DNA from: Himantopus leucocephalus
Taxonomy: Eukaryota > Chordata > Aves > Charadriiformes > Recurvirostridae
DNA: 64,000 nucleotides
Direction: 5' to 3'
Assembly: GCA_003993805.1 (NCBI GenBank)
Contig: RSEF01000005.1
Coordinates: 43,559,988-43,623,987 of the forward strand
In this document: piece after piece, positions 13,001-25,628 of the stretch
Position numbering within the stretch: position 1 is the first letter of the stretch
Layout: each line of letters begins with the position of its first letter
Made by a program: the position numbers and the translations under genes
The notes under the pieces: model-generated
Seen by the model: only the letters and a program-made list of their open reading frames with translations
Told to the model about the DNA's origin: nothing
Database searches by the model: none

Positions 13001-13229
13001 GACATAGTCTCATGTGTCACATACATTGACATGACAGAGACTGACATCATGAGTCAGGACCTGGAGCACAATTGTTAAGTTAATTTAAAAAATGAGTAAA
13101 TAAAAAAGTGAGGCAAGTACTGGTTGCTTGACCTGATCTTTAGGATTCCATTAAAATGCTGTTTTCCTGACAAGTTTTTAACTCTGAACTTCTCCAAAGT
13201 ACTCATTATTCAGATGTCTTTGAGTCCTG
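10036..13229. other. Unique non-coding DNA, GC-richer patch at the left
   Basis: No supported gene. About 10290-10640 is richer in G, C and CpG than its surroundings and pyrimidine-biased. It produces overlapping open frames on both strands but no recognisable protein. At 11390-11419 the motif GACAGGAAGGATT occurs twice, separated by three bases, a micro-duplication. Confidence 0.5.
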
Positions 13230-13395
13230 GCTTTCAGAGCACTTGACAAAGATGGAAGATGCTACTACTGCTTTAAGAAGCAGGAAAACAGGAATGAAGT
13301 GATGTAGTGTGCCCAAAACTGACCCACTTGTAGAATTAGGGATATAACTTGAGTCCTCAGACTTGCAGTTCTGTTTTCAATCCCATCGTAGTACT
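13230..13395 (-). repeat. Ancient MIR-like SINE fragment (antisense)
   Basis: The order of short motifs matches the reverse complement of the MIR SINE consensus: AGAGCACTTGACAAAG, then an A/G-rich block, GAAGTGATGTAGTGTGCCCA (for AAGTGACTTGCCCAAGG), and GTAGAATTAGGGATATAACT (for GCAGAGCTGGGATTAGAACC). Divergence is high, as expected of MIR, which predates the split of mammals and reptiles. Boundaries are approximate. Confidence 0.55.
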
Positions 13396-16300
13396 TTTTG
13401 ACAAAATAGATAGGGAACCTCAGATTTGCAGCAAATAGAAATCAAACACTGGCTTTTAGGGTCGTGACTGGACAAAGGCGATGTTTATGGTAACTTCTTT
13501 GCAGCTAGAGGTCATATCAGATGAAGTTAGGGTTTCACCGTAGTCCTTCAAAAACACTGAGTTTTCCATATGGCAGCGTTCCTCCTTGGTTATGCTCTGC
13601 AGGCAGGAGAGCCTCTACAGTAGCTCGGTGTGTTTAGACACTAGGCATGGCTCCATTTCAGTTCTGTTTCAGTGTAGGCACTTAAATCCTTCTGAGCAAG
13701 AGTTAAGCTGTATTTCAGTGCATGTTGCTCAAATCAGAGGAGGTAATTAATTCAGAGAACGACTCATTTTTCTGCTCCTCCCATCCCAGCAACATAAAAA
13801 CAAGATCAGTCTGTAGAGCTGAGGCGTTTGCAGCATTCACAAGTGAAAAGTTGTCAGACACTGAAACACAGGTAAATGCTTCTGAAATTACCCTTAATTA
13901 CAGTGTTGTGTGTGTCTGTATCATATACGTTCCCTCCCTACCACCCAGCCTCCTTCCTACCTCCCCCACCTCAGCTGTGCTCGCTAACTTCTGAGAACCA
14001 AGGTATGTGCATTGCAGTCAACAGAACCTTTTCCAGCTGCTTGGGCTAAGGCAGGATTTCTGGAGACTTTGTGATGAGGCTGTTCATTGTGGGTTATGTT
14101 AGTCATAAGGGGAATGAGAAAGCCAGATTGTGCCTCAGGGCATGTCTGTGTCCAGCAGCCATTGTACAGAATCTTCTTGTGTGGGTGAAGGGGTGAATCT
14201 CATTTTTTCCACCGAGATGATGGCACAGGCTCGCCATCTCGTCATTCCATAACACCCTCTTCTATACTAGTAAATGTGTCACAGTCGGAGGGAGAAGAGA
14301 CAAAGCATTTCTCTCAAGCAAAGGACGTCGAAGAAAGAAAGCTGTAGTTCTGCCAGCTAGTCTGATGATCTGAGAAACAGGCCGAGTTGTGATAAGAGTT
14401 TAGTGGCCTGACATGAGAGTCTCACCTAGGCAGCTGACATCATCATCTAGTTGTATCTCATCTCAGATATTTGAAACGTTCCTACTCCCTGTGCTGTAAC
14501 TAAGGTCTCAGGAGTGGCTTTTTCTTGCTCTCAGAAGGATTTACTTTGGGGAGGAGCTATCCTGATCAGACCCACAATAGGAGCAGATAGTATTTAAAAA
14601 TGTGTACAGAAGAGATGGCGTGTTAGCAGAGCAGTGTGTTATTTCAGGCTGCCTCATAAACACAAGCCTTACACCAATACTACACTGCGAATCAGCCTTG
14701 GCTTGGTAGCTAGCTCTTGCGCTCCAGTCCCATGTATTTGAAAACATGGCTTCATTTATGGGGGAGATTATGACAGACTTGGGTTTGCTTCTGTGTTATG
14801 GAGAGGCACAAGATGGTGGGAAGAAGCAGGGCTAAGGACAGGGAGAACTCCTCTGCAGGTGGGACCTATTCTGTTGTGGCATAGATAGGGCCGTTATCTT
14901 TTGCGTGCCTGACACATGAAGAAAAGATGGCGTAACGGCTTTCCTCTTTTTCTTTTCCTTGTCTTAATTAGCTCCTTCCAAATGACCCTTTCCTGGTCAG
15001 ACTCGTCCTGAACCCCACAGCCTGTGGATAGCACTTCTGAATATGCATGAGCTGATAAGAGAATCTAATGTGTGAATCACACTTAAAACAGACCCACCCA
15101 CTCACTCCCTGACATCAGCTTTTTCAGAACTGTGAAGTGAGAGCGATTTTAAAATTAGAAAGCATGTCATCGGGAACTTTTATCAGCCCTGAGAGAAAAT
15201 AAATAACCTCTCAAAATGCGAGAATGGATTTAACTAATGCATTTATTTATTTATTTTTGCTTTGCAGTTAAAAAAATTACTTTCATATTTCTTCAGTATC
15301 AATGTTCCTCTTCAAAAAAGTAAACAATAATTGTAATGGATGTCAGAAAATACTGTAATCTCTAGTTCTTCTCCCATGTCTCCTGAGATACTAGTATGTA
15401 GTTTCTGGGGGATTACTTTTGCATGTAGTAAACATGCAACTTATTTCATTGGGAAGAACAGAGAGAAGAAATGATAATCCTTTTTCTAGTAAGTGTTTTT
15501 CTTGAAAATTTGCATTTTAAAAGTAAGCGATCTTGCATACTTTTTAAAGCGGTAAAATCAAACCAACTAGGAACTTAAATTGCCAAGTTTTTGCAGAATA
15601 AATAAGCGGTGAGGAAAAGAACCCAACATCTTATTCTTATGTTTGTTGTTGCTTTTCAAGTGTGGCCTGTGGGGTTTTTACTTTCTCATAGATTTCCAAG
15701 ACGGAGATATGTGCTAAAAAACAGGGCAGGAGGGTTGTCTTCAAAAGAAATTAGTTGACTTCCTGCAGCCTCACTGCCTTGTGCTGTGATGTCACCAGAT
15801 TTTGCATAGGGTTCGTTTGGGCTTGAAGAGAAGATCTCGAAAAAAATCCCAAGAAATGGGTTTTTGCAGGAAGTAATAGGGATGACTCAATGGATGGTCT
15901 TTTCCCCTTTGAAGTGGTACTGATTCCACTGCCCTTTTGGAATAAAGCATAGGCCTATTTCACAAGTGTTGGTGTTTGTAAAGATCTTCTGTCAGTTTTC
16001 ACAATTGTAGATATGTTAAATCCAGGGTTCTGGTCTAGTTCCAATTTGAGGAGCTATTTTCTGCTTAGTTTCTGCAGCAGATTTGTATTGGCTACGATCT
16101 CCTCCTCCACTTGCTGTCATACATTTTCATGTTTGCTGAGCTCTTTTAAACAGCCACCACATTCCCCTTCTGTGTGTATTAGCAACTACTTCTGGAGTGG
16201 AACATGGCAGCACAATATTATACTTCATTTAAGAGGAGATACGATAATGCTATAACAAATCAAAGCCACGAAAAGAAATTTAAGGTAGGCAGAAACTAAT

Positions 16301-17154
16301 TACTAAGTTGGAAATTTGCCAGGGTAGTGGGATTAACAGGCTTATACAGAAAGACTAGAAAGCACTTAAGGATGAAGGGAAAGATGCCTTAGACACAAGA
16401 AATGGCAAACACCTGTGCCATCTAGTCCTTCCCTTGGCATTTGCTGCAAGTTTGTTCTTTATGTCACATTCACCAATGATACATCCAGTCTAATTATAAA
16501 CGACTAAAGCAACACAAATTCCACCATCACTCTGCGGAGACTGTTCCAGGGGATTCGTTGCCAAACAGAAATGGATCTCGACATTGCTCCTGCGTGTTCC
16601 TTTGTGTCTTTTTCCTCCTAATTGCACAACCTGGAATTGTTTCTTTCCCCTTCTATCTCTCCCCACTATAGTCTTTGTATTACTTGCCCTTCAAAGGCTC
16701 GTAGATGTTTATCGTAGCAGGCTGTTTTCTGTAAGCTTGCCTTTCCAACCATCAGGCAGGTTTTGTCAAACAGCTCCTGCAATCACTTGTAGCCTTATCT
16801 ACAAGCGGCTTGAGCTGTAACGTTGACTTGAAATCACTACCTCCATTGGATGCCAGAGTCACTTACCCAAAGCTGGAAGCACAAGGTCAGGGTTACGAGG
16901 CGCAAGAGGGATCATATACCCAGGGAGGGCCAGACTCATTCACCCACTGGCCCAGGTTCCTTTTTAAGTGTGTTTTGTTCATGCCAGCTTAGATGGACTG
17001 CCTGCTACAGCAGTTTGGAAGAGGTAGGCTTTTTAATAGAAAATGGTTTTTGGGATTTGTTGGCCTCTCAGGTTTTCTGGAGCTTTGCTATTAGCTGTGC
17101 ATGTTAGTGGCAAAATATTCTCTCTGTGCTATCAGGAACGTAACTTTCCATTGT
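13396..17154. other. Unique non-coding DNA
   Basis: No supported gene. 15010-15270 is an AT-rich, non-repetitive stretch with an octamer-like ATATGCAT, GATAAGA (GATA-type) and homeodomain-like cores, and it ends in a (TTTA)n run near 15240. It could be a conserved enhancer-like element, but this needs cross-species alignment. A C/T-rich tract lies at about 13930-13980. Confidence 0.5.
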
Positions 17155-17321
17155 TGTCCCGGTTTGAGGTAAAACAGAACCAATTTTCTGTTCAGTAATT
17201 CTGCTTTGCAGCTGGGCCTCTTCTGACTATTGAAATTAACAGCATATTGTGCAGAAACTGTTCACTCTCAGAGTGATAAGACCTATGCGTATAGTTGACC
17301 AGTCCAGCCCAAACCATGACA
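17155..17321. mobile_element. Short LTR-like element with TG...CA inverted termini
   Basis: A 167-bp block begins TGTCCCGGTTTGAGG and ends CCCAAACCATGACA. The first and last 11 bases are imperfect inverted repeats (TGTCCCGGTTT against TGTCATGGTTT), which fits the 5'-TG...CA-3' rule of LTR ends. The outer bases also match the termini of the LTR at 55528-55816, although the interiors are unrelated by eye. I recognise the block as a type of dispersed bird repeat but cannot name the family. No primer-binding site, internal retroviral sequence or clear target-site duplication was seen, so it may be a solo LTR with large deletions or a small non-autonomous element. Confidence 0.5.
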
Positions 17322-18912
17322 GTTGCGTGGCTGTTCCACTACTTACCTTATGTAGTGCAAATGATAAAATAAGAGCTGTAAATGTTGCAATTAGGGATCG
17401 GATCTCATTTTAGACTCAGGAAGTTGGAGTGGGTCACAGAAAGGGGTTTAGTGTTGCAGTCAGACTGCTGCTCCCTTTGCGCTCTGTTCTCGCAGACTAT
17501 AGTGTCCATCTGTCCTGAGTATGCACATCCTACCCATTGCCAGGGCTCATAAGTGAGGTTAGTTTTGATTTATGGAAGGTGGCCATATTTGCAGGTCGTC
17601 TTTTCACTTTTTTTTCCTAATATTTGAAAAATACGCTTAGAGGGAGTTTTGTGTTCTTCAGCATGTCTTGGCACAAGTACTCAAAGCCATACATACTTCT
17701 CAGGGCAGAGGATGTCTTCCAGTATTTCAGGCCTTCGTTCTGCAGCGCGCTGTTCAGGGGAGGCCTCTACATCTGCAAACCTTAGTAGCTACAAGGTCAC
17801 ATTATGTAATTACCTACGTATTCCGAGTTTATGTAATATACTCAATGGATATTCTTAATGTTGTTTTGGGAGGAAAAGAGCGGCTGTTTCATTTCTTTCT
17901 TCCTTCTAATTATAGCACAAATTACACTTCGTTAATCATTTGTCTTTAGAAAAATGATAAAAGGCTGCAATTACTAAAAAGAATGCAGTAAACAAAAATG
18001 GTTTTGATTGCTTCTCCTGACACATTGTCTCAAACAGAACTTGAAAGTCAGAATAGATCAGATAATCTAACAAGGAGGCAAAACTGAACAGATTGCTGGC
18101 TTGGTCTGCTAGGGGCTTATATTCCTTTTCAGAGACTGTGTGATCAAGTAGGACTTGGTCAGGAGCAGAGGTAGAAGGTAAGATGAAGCTCAAGTCCATA
18201 AAGGCAGAAGAAAACGAAAGCTTTTGAAGTGTCTGGAAAGTAATTCTTGAGATACTGGGAAATGAGGCATCCCTGGCAAGCCTGGGGGTGTGTTAGTAAA
18301 ACTAGAACTTTATGGTGTCATCAAGTTTTATTTTAGAACAATGCTATCATACCTCACTGAAACCCCAGGGATGTTTCTGACATTGCATTTGCTGCAGGTA
18401 TGTCCTTTATTGTTGTTTAATTTTGCTTTTCTTCCTTTAGTGTTAAGTTAGAACATTACAATCCAAAAGACATTGTGTTTGTGTTCTACAACTGGAGCTG
18501 TCAGTCAATCTGTTGTTATCAGAGGTTTGTTCCATAAATGTTAGGCAACTGGGGCCCAATTATCCTATCTATTATGCAGTGTGAATTTGACAAATAAAGG
18601 TGGAAGTTACAGTTAATCTTTTTGGAGTGAGTGTGAGTTTTAGGGAGATGCTGTCGTATGGTTTCAGAAGAGCCGGGGAGTTTGAAGGCATATCAAAGAT
18701 TCAGGGCTGACCATGCTGGGCAGGTGTGGTTAAACCCGTATCATTCATTACTTCTGTCTCAGATTTGGATTAAAAAGGGAAGAGCTAAAGCTACTTCAGG
18801 TAACTCTCCCTGGATCTGCTTTATGGGAATTGCCTTGATTGGCAATATGGGAATGCAAAGCATATTGCTACAGTACTAATGCAGCATTCTTCATGGATTT
18901 GGCATACCTGTT
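17322..18912. other. Unique non-coding DNA
   Basis: No gene or repeat recognised. Open frames at 17649-17949 (+) and 17936-18199 (-) have no domain. Confidence 0.5.
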
Positions 18913-19400
18913 TGGACCCCTCACTACAGGAAGGACATTGAGGTTCAGAAGTGTGTCCAGAGAAGGGCAACAAAGCTGGTGTGGGGTCTAGAGAACAAGT
19001 CTTAGGAGGAGTGGCTGAGGGAACTGGGGTTATTTAGTCTGGAGAAAAGAAGGCTCAGGGGAGACCTTATCACTCTCTACAACTACCTGAAAGGAGGTGG
19101 TAGTGAGGTGGGGGTTGCTCTCTTGTCCCAAGTGACAAGTGATAGGACAAGAGGAAATGGCCTCAAGTTGCGCCAGGGGAGGTTTAGGATGGATATTCGG
19201 AAGAATTTCTTCACTGAAAGGGTTGTCAAGCATTGGAACAGCCTGCCCAGAGAAGTGGTTGAGTCACCATGCTTGGAGGTATTTAAAAGACGGGTAGATG
19301 TAGTGCTTAGGGACATGGTTTAATAGTGGTTTTGGCCATGTTGGGTTAATGGTTAGATTTGATGATCTTAAAGGTCCCTTCCAATCTAGACGATTCTATT
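18913..19400 (+). repeat. CR1 LINE 3' end (sense), close relative of the 6.3-kb copy
   Basis: A 5'-truncated CR1 beginning in the thumb region (CACTACAGGAAGGACATTGA) and ending with GATTCTAT at 19392-19399. The plus strand at 19108-19323 reads [21 protein letters not shown] and [19 protein letters not shown], the conserved CR1 C-terminus, ending at the expected stop. It carries the same in-frame TAG (near 19003, in AAGTCTTAGGAGGAG) as the copy at 6296-7195 and shares uninterrupted identical blocks of around 100 bp with it near the 3' end. The shared features point to one young subfamily. No endonuclease or catalytic RT motif is present. Confidence 0.95.
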
Positions 19401-21279
19401 ATATTATAGTTGGCAGTTAAGGAGTTATGCTGGCAGTGTAATTTTAACAGAATTGTTTATTTAGGAAAGCTGAACTTTCAGCAGCAACTGCATTGTGTAG
19501 CTAGGTGCGGGAACTGGGAACTTTGTCTAAACCAACTCATTCAGGAATACATTTTTACTTCCATATTGGATACTTGAATGCACAATGTGCTTTTTTTAAC
19601 TAATGTTACCACATGTGGTGTCTCAGAGAAGCACACCAGTGAAAAGACACCAGTTTAAAGCAAAGGTACGTGCCCAGATTCAGCAGATGGAATGCTGATA
19701 TTTAAGAAATGGTAGTCCAATAAGATAGGGTGACTTACATCTCCCCATGCTCATCCAAGATAACTAACAATTTCTTCTCTCTCTCGGATGTAGCTAATGG
19801 GATTTAGGAAGACGTTCCCATTGTGCATTCAGTAATAATATGCTAAGCTTATCAGTGTCATATTGTACCATCACCTGCCCCTGCACCGTGCTATGAAACC
19901 CAAAAGTTCTGCATGTATACCTGCAAAACACCTTTTGAGTTTCTCACAGAAATAAGTAAAACTACTAAGGAAAATAAAAAGATCTGGAAGAAGATGGTTT
20001 GAGAACCTGGATCACTTCCTCTTTGTGCCATTCTGAACAGTTACATGGACGTTTTTCTTAACTATCTTCAGCCCCGCTGACACCACCTGATACCATCCAG
20101 AGGTGTGCAGGGTCTAAGATGGCAGCATCTCACCTCCGCACAATTGTGTGAGTCTGCGGCTTTTTCTGATGGAGTACTTAGGTCCCATTAAGGAGTTTTT
20201 GAGATGACAGTTTCAATATCAACAGAGGTCCAGTTCCCTTACCGTTCCCACACTTTTTCAGCTGAGTTCACAGTTTGCTGATACTTATCCTTAGACACTT
20301 TTGAGGGAATAAAATACCTTGAACCTCAAGACACTGACTTCATGCCAGCCCATAAGGATTTTACTCCAGCTTGAACTGAATTCTCCATGGCATTGCTTAT
20401 TGGCCTGTCCCCTGGAGAAGAATGGCTGGTGCTGCATGGCCACATCTCTAGCTGCTTGGGGCTTTATCAACCTAACCCACTGGTACCAGCTGATAGTCTT
20501 GTATGCTCTGTCTTTCCTGTCTACACAGGTGTAGTATGCAGGTAGTTCACACTGAAGTCAACATACCTGTATGTTTTGGCCCCACACCTACAAAAAATAG
20601 CAGCAAGCTTTCTCTTTCACATTTTCCCCTTTCTTTCTGCACTGTTCTTTTCATTTCTTTCCTCCGCTTCTCTATACTTTTCTCTGTGTCCTTTCTTATT
20701 CTCCATTTCCATCCACATTTGTGTTACACTAGTAATGGGACCTGATTGCACTGCACAGCATGCAAACATTAGGTAAAAGGACACAGTGTTCAGAGAAGAA
20801 CATGAGGTGACCAAAGCAGTAGTGTTAATACTGAGCAGACTTTTATTTCTGCATTTATCCTTCTCCTGCACCTGTCTCTACTGTGATATCACAGTTCACT
20901 TTCTGCTCTGTGTTTGAGGATTAAGGTCCCCTTTTCCCTACATGATCTGTTTGTTCTCTGGGCTTTTTTGGTTTTGTTTTTATACTCAGTTAGACAAAAA
21001 ACTAATGATCCATATACAAAAATCAGCTTCTTGCTCTGGACTGTAAGTGCCAGCTCTTTCCTGAGATTTGGCATTATCAGATTTTCTGTTGATTATATAC
21101 AAAAGCATTCTCTTGGTTGATGTGGTGTTTGGATAATGCTTTAATGATGTTGGCATAAACAATTAGTTAATATATTATTAGAGGGACTTAGCAGGTGCTC
21201 ATGTGTGCTGGTGGGATTTTTCCAGCTATCTGCTTTATAGGAAAAAAAGCAGTGTGTCTCACTGTTAAAGGTGTTTCAG
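19401..21279. other. Unique non-coding DNA with pyrimidine-rich tract
   Basis: No supported gene. A strongly T/C-rich tract at about 20590-20720 explains the overlapping open frames rich in Phe, Ser and Leu on the plus strand and Glu, Lys and Arg on the minus strand. It could be a polypyrimidine region of an intron. Confidence 0.5.
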
Positions 21280-21400
21280 AGTTACATCTCCCTTTTTCCT
21301 CTCTCCCACTCTGTTTTTCTCACTTTCGCTGTTTCTTTNGGGGCTTTTTTCTTCTGTTTTTCATTCCCCCCCCCCCCCTTTTTTTTTTTCTTTCCCCCAA
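21280..21400. repeat. Low-complexity pyrimidine tract with C13-T11 and one N
   Basis: A T/C-rich block contains 13 consecutive C (21366-21378) followed by 11 T (21379-21389), and a single unresolved base at 21339. Base accuracy in and around such homopolymers is likely poor. Confidence 0.85.
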
Positions 21401-24125
21401 ACTGAAAATGATGTTTGCTGCTTATGGGGTATTGATTGTGTATTATCAGTCAGGCTCACACATCGACAATTACATGTAGTGCCAAGGTAGCCGTGACAAT
21501 GAGGACCGGTTGCCATGGCAGTGAAAGAGGCCTATTGCTGCTACCAGGCGCCTGCTCTATAGCGATAATCGTGCTGCTCATTTCATTTTAATTGAAATTT
21601 GAAATCATATTCTCTGGGAAGGAGCAAATGGACCTTTTTCTCAATTTTTTTTTTTACTCACCACCAAAAAATATTACAAATATGAAAGATTTGCACATTT
21701 CTTACAGCAAAATATTAACTTCCTGACAGTCAGTCAACACTGAAAGAGCTTTATAAAGGTAGTTTTTCAGTCTTTCTCATTCTGTTCCTAATTATTTCCC
21801 AATTTCCATTTTTCACTAGCCTCATGTTCCATTTGCTTTGTGGTGTTCTTTTTTTTGGTACCAGCTGATCCAGAGAGTCAGTTTTTCACAGAAGTCACCA
21901 TTTGCTGCAAACTGCAAACACAGATGTGCTTTAACAGTGAATAAAAAAACTTGTCCATTATTATTTGTATAATTTTTATTAAGTTTATTGTCTAGTATAA
22001 GAAAAGTTTTTCACTATGTAAATTGACACACCTCCACCAATGACAGTGAAAACACAGTAACTTTTGTTTTCAAAGAAGTGGAAAAAATTGGTGAAGAGGT
22101 GTAGGGGCTAGTGCTTTCTTGGGGGGGAAAGAATTTGAAATCTTAACAGTAGTGAGAGAAGGGGATACAGAAAAATATATCCTGATGGCAGGAAGTGCAA
22201 AGGAAAAAAAACTCAACCTGACAGTGTTAATATTGGGAGAGGACAGTGACAAAAGCTGAAAGAGAAAATTAGACCCTCTTTTCTTGATGCTGCTTAGACG
22301 AGGTTCACCTTCTTGGAAGCTGAGAACTAAAGTACGATGCATACTTGCTTTCCTCCACTTCTGGTTCTGCAGAGCATCCCTAGCTTTCCCACAGTCTTTC
22401 AAGGTAGCCAAAACTTAAGCGTGATAAAACTGACTCTGCCACTGTTACTAATTTGCATTCCCGTTTGGGACCATGGGTTCAGGGAGTCTCCCACATGTGC
22501 CAGTCCTGCCATCTGGCAATGATAAAAGTTAACGTTGCACCTAACAGTTGGATATTTTTTTAGACATTCTTTTGGTTCTGTTTGGACTCTTGTAGCTTTC
22601 CAGACCAGGAATGGACCCAACAAATAGAGGAGTTTACAGTTACTAGGTAATATCTTTCAGGTGTAGAGAAAATGTGTGTAAAATGCACTTTGTCATTTCT
22701 TGTTACATTCTTGGTTGAATCCTTTCCTAATAAGCATCTGATTATCGGATGAACCTGAAAGGCAGTCTTCAAATTTGAATCCTAAACTTCAGAAGGTTAA
22801 AGCTTGTTAAGGCTTGTCTTTCATCCAAAGTCCTCTGAGTTAAACTGCAAAATCTGGGGAGTTTAGAATGGAAAGATATTAACTGCTCACAGGGTCCTCT
22901 GCGACCCAGCTCCGAATGTGTTAGTGTTGTGAAGGACTGCCTGTTACTGGCTGCTTTCTTTGCAGTAAAGCACTTGGCCTTCCAACTCTTAATCAGTCTT
23001 TGCCACTACTGAAATTGAACCTGAAGCCCTGGATCTGCAGCGTAACCAGGCATTTTAATGAGCATCTGGCTAGTGTATGCTCAAGCTAAGAGTACCTCCC
23101 ATCTCTTGCTTACCTCTGGTATTGCTAACTTTCCATGGCTTTCCATGAGAGGAGCAGAAAGCAGGGGCTGTGTAGATAGCTTGGTGATGTGGCTTTTGCA
23201 CCTGAAATGACACTGGGTGCAATCGCCATGTGTTTTCTTTAAACATTGATAAACTAGCTTTTACCCAGGCAGATGCCAGATTTTTTTTTTGCTGATTTGC
23301 TTTTGCTCTTTTGTTGGATTTGGGTGGGGGGGGTTGTTTGGTTTTGGTGTTGTTTTTTTTTTCTAAATTACTTGATTTTGTTTATAAATGCCACTTTGTT
23401 TTCTTAAATGATACAGGTTTTAAGTAGCTCACAGGTTCTAATTTCTGCTCTGGGACCAGATCAAAACACGCTGCCACCAAATGTTACAATGTACTCATCC
23501 AGGTTAAACTTACATTACTGGTATAGGGCTATTCAAAAAATGTCAGTGGGTTAACCTTGCAGTGAATGGCAATATTTATGCTAGATCAGATACTATCTGT
23601 TCATTCTTTTCTGACTTAATCCCAGAATGAACATCCTTGCTAGCTGAAAGCCAGTATAACCATGAAAACCAAGAAAAACTCTGAATTGCGGGCAGTGATC
23701 ATTCAAAATAAACACAACTGTCTGCTTGGCACAGATTTAGATCACAGTTTATACTGGTGGGTGACCCCCAGATTGCACAGGATCGTAGCAGTGTTTTTCG
23801 AAGGAAAGGCTTTACCCTGCAGCTAGCAAGGACCTGCAGGCACTCTGCTCGCTGGGAGGGCGGGTGCTGACCCAGGGGAAGTACACCCTCTCTGGGGTCC
23901 CCTCTCACTGTGGCAGCCTGACTTTTCTGCAGAGGTCTCCTCTCCAAATGCTGCCTGAACCTGAGTCTGATTAGTGTGTGAGGTCCGACGCACTTTCAGC
24001 TTGAAGTGTTATGCTTCAAGCCTGTCTGCTGCAGCCTGCTTTGCAAACATCTGTCTGAAAGTAGATCTAAGGCCCTAGAGGGGTTTTGAAGCCATTACCG
24101 GTGGCAGGGCTGAGATTAAAGTAAT
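21401..24125. other. Unique non-coding DNA
   Basis: No gene recognised. 21490-21630 is a dense, non-repetitive segment with a CAAT/TAAT-rich core (ATTTCATTTTAATTGAAATT) that has the look of a conserved non-coding element; this is untested. 23281-23365 is G/T-rich low complexity with runs of 8 G and 10 T. Confidence 0.5.
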
Positions 24126-24152
24126 AAAAAAANAAAAAAAAAAAAAAAAAAA
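24126..24152. repeat. Poly-A homopolymer with one N
   Basis: Seven A, one N at 24133 and nineteen A. The run follows no recognised retrocopy. The N probably reflects disagreement over homopolymer length. Confidence 0.85.
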
Positions 24153-24339
24153 GACTTCTGAAGCAAGTGGTTAGAGATGGATAAAGTGTGAGGTAATATT
24201 AAAGCTGGAAGATGAGCAGGGACAGTGAGGGCAGTGGAGGTCCATTTGTCCCAGGAGTTTTAACAACCTGTGCTCTACATTGCGTATCCAGACACTTTGC
24301 TGCCCAACATCTCCCCCCTCTTCCCTGAATCCTTACAGA

Positions 24340-24500
24340 CCAGCAGAGTTCTTAATTAAGTGTCAAAGAATTGATTAGCCAGAGCTCTTGCAAGGCAATT
24401 CCATTGATGAAACCATTTTGTCAGGCCGGCTGATATAATTAGACCAAACAAGATGTGAAATCTTCAGTGTTTTGGGCTACAGCCCAGTAATTATTTAATT
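24340..24500. other. Candidate conserved non-coding element
   Basis: A compact AT-rich, non-repetitive segment with repeated homeodomain-like and CCATTGATGAAA/TAATTAG-type cores. It resembles in composition the deeply conserved enhancers of vertebrate gene deserts. Only the motif content is seen; conservation itself cannot be judged from a single sequence. Confidence 0.25.
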
Positions 24501-24869
24501 TGTAATAAAAAGAAGCTAGGGAGGGAGATGGAACAGCAGCAGAAGTGAAAAAAAAAATTGAGAAAAAAAGTTTACAAAATGTTTTTCTTTCCCTCCCTCC
24601 CCACCATTCTTTCCTCTCGCGGGAGTTGGAGCATTTGCAGAAAGCTGCTTAATGTCTGTGCAGAGGAAGCCTTGGTGAGCTGTCAGCACTTGTCCATTCC
24701 TCTTGAGACACAATATCGCCTTCCTTGCAACTCATCAAACTGCCTGGCCTGATTTATCCAGAGCTAAACATACTAGTGCTGTTGGGATGATCATCGTTAT
24801 TGAGATTGCGCTGTTCATTTTCTAAGCTGCTGCTAATGCCTCTGAAGGAGTTGGGACAGAATCATATTT

Positions 24870-25080
24870 TTAACAATAATTAGCACTTATCTGGCAGTTT
24901 TCTGTGGATCTTTGTGCTTTATGGAAGAGAGCCAATAGGTGCCCATTTTATAGATGGAGAGATTGCATTTCAGAGGAGTGGTGTAATGTGATTGGTGCTT
25001 CACTGGAGAGGAGAGGCATAGCTGGGAATAAGACCAGACCACCTAAGTACTAGCCCAAGCCCCACACTACCAGACCATGT
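24870..25080 (-). repeat. Ancient MIR-like SINE (antisense)
   Basis: Nearly full-length MIR core in reverse orientation. In order it has ATTAGCACTTATCTGGCAG, GTGCCCATTTTATAGATGGA (for CCCATTTTACAGATGAGG), CATAGCTGGGAATAAGACCA (for CAGAGCTGGGATTAGAACCC), and a last block AGTACTAGCCCAAGCCCCAC corresponding to the consensus segment before CCACTAGACCA. This is the clearest MIR of the window. Confidence 0.7.
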
Positions 25081-25531
25081 TTGCCGTCCTTATGGACAGC
25101 AGCAGGGTTTTCTTTTCTTTCCCCACCCTTTGGTGAGATAGTGAGTGAGGTACTGTTAGTACAGTACAGTAATGGGGGCTGCTACCAGGTATTCCTGGTT
25201 CCTCTGCACTTACCCACTGTACTGACTCTTTGAAGACCCCTTTTTGCCACAGCACACTCCTTTACACAGCACATTTGATACTGAGTCCTAAAGGCTTTCA
25301 TACATTAAAATGAATGAGGGAGGTTCTGCAAGTAGGAAATATAGGTACTCCAAGTTCTTACTTCCAAAGCCTGGAGAGCAGCAGGCTGCAAGCTCTCCCT
25401 AGGACTTTTGCTGCAGAAGGTGACCACACAGCAAATCCACAAGAGAGCTGAGAGGCCAGAACCCCTTCACCTCTGTCTCCTATTTGATCCAAGTTGTGTT
25501 AGCTGCTTTCTTGGGCTACTCTAGCTGGATT
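25081..25531. other. Unique non-coding DNA
   Basis: Nothing recognised apart from short TACAG repeats near 25155. Confidence 0.5.
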
Positions 25532-25628
25532 TTAAGAGTGCTCTTCTTTGTGAGGTTTTTTTAATGTGTTTGTTTAGGTNTTAAAAGTGCTCTTCTTTGC
25601 GAGGGTTTTTTAATGTGTTTGTTTAGGT
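25532..25628. other. Single-N junction flanked by a 48-bp duplication
   Basis: The N at 25580 separates two 48-bp copies (25532-25579 and 25581-25628) that differ at three positions. The copies start and end exactly at the N, which points to two contig ends covering the same bases that were placed side by side rather than merged. A true tandem duplication is less likely. Confidence 0.85.

Noticed and set aside
20503..20776. Hydrophobic plus-strand frames suggesting a membrane protein
   Set aside because: Both frames are open because the region is a T/C tract. Two different frames giving hydrophobic peptides is a composition effect.
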